Shown here piece by piece: positions 61,043 to 64,000 of a stretch of 64,000 nt of DNA (positions are counted from its first letter, which is position 1; each line of letters begins with the position of its first letter). A program made the position numbers and the translations under genes. The stretch is from Treponema_I sp045599005. Lineage in GTDB: Bacteria > Spirochaetota > Spirochaetia > Treponematales > Treponemataceae. The stretch is from assembly GCA_045599005.1 (NCBI GenBank), contig JAZRVF010000024.1, positions 1 to 64,000 on the forward strand. Direction: 5' to 3'. The notes beneath the pieces are model-generated. The model ran no database searches, was not told the DNA's origin, and saw only the letters and a list, made by a program, of their open reading frames with translations.

Positions 61043-61666
61043 GTGGCCGGAAAGAAAACTTTCAAAGATTATTTTCTCTTTCTGTTCGGACTTTTTGTTT
61101 CCGGGCTTGGTGTTGCAATCACCAAAAAAGGTGAGCTGGGTGTTTCCCCTGTGTCCTCAGTCGCAAACATCCTCAGCATTTATCTTCCGTCACTTACATT
61201 GGGAAACTGGCTGATTGTGTGGAACTGTGTCCTGATCGCGGGTCAGATCCTGATTTTAGGAAGAAGATTCCGGTGGTTCCAGCTGCTTCAGATTCCCCTG
61301 TCTTTCCTGTTCGGATACTTTACGGATTTTGGTACATGGCTTATGTCATTCCTTGATTTTTCTGCCTATGCTTTCAGATTAGGTTGTGTGCTTGTTGGGA
61401 CACTGGTTCTTGCCTATGGTATTTCAGTCACTGTTTCCGTAAATGTGATCATGAATTCCGGTGAAGCCTTTGTCAAAGCCATTTCCGACCGTTTCAGAAA
61501 AAATTTCGGAACTGTAAAAATCATTTTTGACATTTCCTGCGTCACCCTGTCCGTTGTCCTGTCCCTGATTTTCTTTGACGGAAAAATTGTAGGCACAAGG
61601 GAAGGCACTGTAATCGCTGCCCTGCTTACAGGAATCTGCGTAAAATTCTTTATGAAAAAGAAATAG
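61043..61666 (+). CDS. YczE/YyaS/YitT-type integral membrane protein
   Basis: 207 residues from a GTG 6 bases after hslO. Five or six hydrophobic segments; SGLGVAITKKGELGVSPVSSV near the start and VNVIMNSGEAFVKAI near the end match this membrane protein family of unknown function. No ribosome site was seen, so translational coupling to hslO is likely. Confidence 0.75.
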   Translation: MAGKKTFKDYFLFLFGLFVSGLGVAITKKGELGVSPVSSVANILSIYLPSLTLGNWLIVWNCVLIAGQILILGRRFRWFQLLQIPLSFLFGYFTDFGTWLMSFLDFSAYAFRLGCVLVGTLVLAYGISVTVSVNVIMNSGEAFVKAISDRFRKNFGTVKIIFDISCVTLSVVLSLIFFDGKIVGTREGTVIAALLTGICVKFFMKKK

Positions 61667-61667
61667 T

Positions 61668-61773
61668 GGCGGGCAGAGACTGCCAAAACCGCTAGCTAGC
61701 GTCGCTACACGCGCAGGTCGGCAATGAAACTATTGTTCCGCCCTGCGAGTGTTTTTGTCAATCTCTGCCTGCC
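61668..61773. repeat. Large imperfect inverted repeat with nested hairpins
   Basis: GGCGGGCAGAGA (61668-61679) pairs with TCTCTGCCTGCC (61762-61773). Inside, CGCAGG (61712-61717) pairs with CCTGCG (61742-61747) and encloses CGGCAAT/ATTG..CCG. A palindrome CGCTAGCTAGCG lies at 61690-61701. It separates convergent genes. It could be a bidirectional transcription barrier, a small RNA or a miniature mobile element. Confidence 0.6.
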
Positions 61774-61827
61774 ATTCCATATTTTTATAAAAAATGTGTT
61801 TTCCGGTTTGCCCGTTCAAAACTAGAA

Positions 61828-63630
61828 TTACTCATTTTTCGCGGCTTCCAGAAGTTTGTAATATTCCCCTTTAAGCTGCAGGAGTTCTTCCGGTGTTCCG
61901 CTCTCAAGAATTCCGCCTTTATCAACAACAAAAATCCTGTCCGCATTCTGGATTGTGGAAAGCCGGTGTGCAATCACAAAAGATGTACGGCCTTTCAGCA
62001 GTTCCTTTATTCCCTGCTGGACAAGTTTTTCCGTCTGTGTATCGATGCTGCTGGTGGCTTCATCCAGAATCAGAATTTTCGGCATTGAGATCATTGTCCG
62101 GGCAAAGGCAAGAAGCTGGCGCTGTCCGTTGGACAGTTCCCCACCTCTGGAAGTCAGTTCGGTGTCATAACCTTCAGGAAGTGCTTCGATAAAATCGTGG
62201 GCATGAACAGATTTTGCCGCAGCAAGAATCTCCTCTTCGGTGGCATCCAGTTTTCCGTAGCGGATATTATCCCTGATGGTGCCTGAAAAAATGTAATTGT
62301 CCTGTGTCATTATTCCCATCTGGGAACGCAGGCTCTCCAAAGTCACATGTTTTATGTCTTTTCCGTCAACCAGAATCTGACCGGACTGAATGTCATAAAA
62401 ACGGCTTATCAGATTCACGATGGTGGATTTTCCGGCACCTGTAGGTCCGACCAGAGCGATTGTCTCACCTGCTTTAACAGTGAAATCCGTGTGCTCAAGC
62501 ACATTCCGGGCTGATCTGATTACTGCACCTGTCACCGGGTTCACGCCTTCGTAACCGAAAGTCACGTCCCTGAATTCCACCTCACCTTTGATTGTTCCCA
62601 GAGTCTCTGCATCCTCTGCATCCGTGATTCCAGGTTCTGTGTCCAGAATCTCAAAGATTCGCTCAGCTTTTGCAATGGCTGTTATCAGCTGATTGTAAAA
62701 CTGACTCAGAGCATTGATGGGCTGCCAGAACATTCCGATATAGCTTCCGAAGGCAACGTAAGTTCCGACACTCACATTCTCAACGCCCATCACCTTGATT
62801 CCGATGAAATAAAGTGCAAAAGTACAGAGTCCCCAGGAAAAATCAATGATAGCAAAGTTTGCATCAGCCCAGCGGACCGCCTTGATGAACGCATTCCGGC
62901 ATTCTGAAACAAGCCACACAAAGGTGCTGTTTGTCTCCTTTTCTGCAGTAAATCCCTGTACCACTTTGATTCCCGACAGATCCTCATTGATGAAGGCACT
63001 TAAGTTCGAGTTTTTCTTGCTGTTCAGCTGCCAGTAGTTATGCGCTTTTCTTGAAACCACCGCAACACCAACAATCAATATCGGCAGACCGAAAAGACTG
63101 GCTGCGGCAAGTTTCGCGTTCTTTGTGATCATGATTACTGCAACGGCAATAACTGTCACAAAGTTTGGAATCAGATTTGTAATGGCATTCTCAAGCACGT
63201 CTTTAAGTGCGTTCACATCTCCGGTAATTCGTGCAAGGATTTTTCCCGAAGGACGTGAATCAAAAAAGCTCAGGTCCAAAGATTGGATATGCACATAAAG
63301 CTGGTCGCGGATTTCCTCGATCACTTTGTTTGTCAGTTTTGCCATGATCATCATGCGGATTTTTACCGCAATGACCATTACCAGGTTTGCGCCCAGGGCA
63401 ATGATCATTAGACGCAGAAAACCCGGCATATCTTTGTTCGCTATGTAAGAATCAATTCCTTTTTCCATAAAAAGGGGATTGATCAGACTTACGAAAGTTC
63501 CGATTGCAATAAGCAGAAAAACCACTGCAATGCGGCCTTTGTATTTCAAAAGATAACTCAGAAGGCGCAGGATTGTGCGCATTTTTGATACTTCTTTCAG
63601 TTTTTCATCATCTTTATATGAATTGACCAT
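61828..63630 (-). CDS. ABC exporter half-transporter with consensus Walker B (heterodimer partner)
   Basis: 600 residues, CGGAG before the ATG. Six-helix export domain (about 30-330) followed by an ATPase with Walker A GPTGAGKST, Walker B ILILDEATSSID with the catalytic Glu, and H-loop AHRLST. The signature motif is LSNGQ instead of LSGGQ. It follows the partner gene by one base. The pair matches asymmetric type IV exporters (BmrCD, TM287/288), with this subunit supplying the active Walker site. Substrates are often drugs or lipids; none can be named here. Confidence 0.92.
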   Translation of the reverse strand: MVNSYKDDEKLKEVSKMRTILRLLSYLLKYKGRIAVVFLLIAIGTFVSLINPLFMEKGIDSYIANKDMPGFLRLMIIALGANLVMVIAVKIRMMIMAKLTNKVIEEIRDQLYVHIQSLDLSFFDSRPSGKILARITGDVNALKDVLENAITNLIPNFVTVIAVAVIMITKNAKLAAASLFGLPILIVGVAVVSRKAHNYWQLNSKKNSNLSAFINEDLSGIKVVQGFTAEKETNSTFVWLVSECRNAFIKAVRWADANFAIIDFSWGLCTFALYFIGIKVMGVENVSVGTYVAFGSYIGMFWQPINALSQFYNQLITAIAKAERIFEILDTEPGITDAEDAETLGTIKGEVEFRDVTFGYEGVNPVTGAVIRSARNVLEHTDFTVKAGETIALVGPTGAGKSTIVNLISRFYDIQSGQILVDGKDIKHVTLESLRSQMGIMTQDNYIFSGTIRDNIRYGKLDATEEEILAAAKSVHAHDFIEALPEGYDTELTSRGGELSNGQRQLLAFARTMISMPKILILDEATSSIDTQTEKLVQQGIKELLKGRTSFVIAHRLSTIQNADRIFVVDKGGILESGTPEELLQLKGEYYKLLEAAKNE

Positions 63631-63631
63631 C

Positions 63632-64000
63632 TTATTCTCCGTACTGTACGCGCCAGGTCTGGGTATAAAGCCCGTTCAGAGCCAGCAGTTCATCATGGGT
63701 ACCCTGTTCTGCAATGTGCCCGTTCTCAAGAACCAGAATCCGGTCTGCAGTTTTTACAGCACTGATGCGGTGTGCAATGATAATCTTTGTCATTCCGGTT
63801 TTTTCTTTCAGCATTTCCTGAATCTGTTTCTCAGTTTCTGTATCCAGCGCAGAAGTTGAATCATCAAAAACGAGAACCGGAGTTTCTCTGCTGATTGCAC
63901 GGGCAATTGTCAGGCGCTGTTTCTGTCCGCCGCTCAAACCGACCCCCTGTTCTCCGATGACAGTTTCTTTTCCTGCTTCCATTCGGTCAACAAAAGTTTT
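63632..64000 (-). CDS. ABC exporter half-transporter with degenerate Walker B (3' end only)
   Basis: Only the last 122 codons are in the window; the frame is open to the edge. They hold a canonical signature LSGGQKQR, Walker B VLVFDDSTSALD in which the catalytic Glu is Asp, and H-loop IAHRIS. These are the traits of the degenerate-site subunit of a heterodimeric exporter. The stop is one base from the next start. Confidence 0.92.
   Translation of the reverse strand, partial: KTFVDRMEAGKETVIGEQGVGLSGGQKQRLTIARAISRETPVLVFDDSTSALDTETEKQIQEMLKEKTGMTKIIIAHRISAVKTADRILVLENGHIAEQGTHDELLALNGLYTQTWRVQYGE

Overview
The window looks like the chromosome of a spirochaete, most likely a host-associated Treponema. 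Evidence includes CUT1/Lpl-type sugar importers whose binding proteins share a signal-peptide end reading AFAGGKKE or VFAGGKKE, a stand-alone FliG paralogue, several small lipoproteins with loose spirochaetal lipoboxes, a BspA-like leucine-rich-repeat lipoprotein, and the block rplU-prp-rpmA-obg-nadD-yqeK-LCP-rsfS. No rRNA, phage, IS element or CRISPR array was seen. One tRNA-Ala(CGC) is present.

Layout. 1-4.2 kb: the 5' part of a large LRR lipoprotein, an HD-GYP c-di-GMP phosphodiesterase, and two patches of a dispersed intergenic repeat. 4.2-11.6 kb: a sugar isomerase-like protein, a half-size EamA transporter, an alpha/beta hydrolase, a DAACS symporter, and an ABC sugar importer (binding protein plus two permeases, no ATPase). 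12.0-23.4 kb: a stand-alone E2-like acyltransferase followed by a coherent peptidoglycan-sugar salvage locus. One strand carries namZ, an RpiR/MurR-type regulator, a binding protein, two permeases and nagZ. The other strand carries murQ and a MurNAc/GlcNAc kinase, and anmK faces them. Neither glycosidase has a signal peptide, so I infer that intact cell-wall saccharides are imported by the ABC system and cleaved in the cytoplasm. 23.8-29.4 kb: clpB, a ComFB-type protein, a purine permease and a tiny, extremely acidic protein. 29.5-34.5 kb: the ribosomal/GTPase operon. 34.6-41.8 kb: FliG1-like protein, a HIRAN-domain protein, a DUF72 protein, a two-component system and a lipoprotein. 41.9-45.3 kb: surE, a structured intergenic element, a purine-riboswitch-like leader, purE and purM. 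45.4-57.4 kb: serine hydrolase, U32 protein, SSB, a large unknown protein, a hybrid histidine kinase, tRNA-Ala, a lipoprotein and a Glu-rich membrane protein. 57.4-64 kb: histidinol-phosphatase, hisC, a phosphoesterase, hslO, a membrane protein and a heterodimeric ABC exporter cut by the window end.

A recurring signal runs through the window. Many first genes of transcription units have no Shine-Dalgarno sequence. Instead they have a -10-like hexamer ending 6 (sometimes 7-9) bases before the start codon, often with a -35-like hexamer 17 bases upstream. This is the layout expected for leaderless mRNAs.
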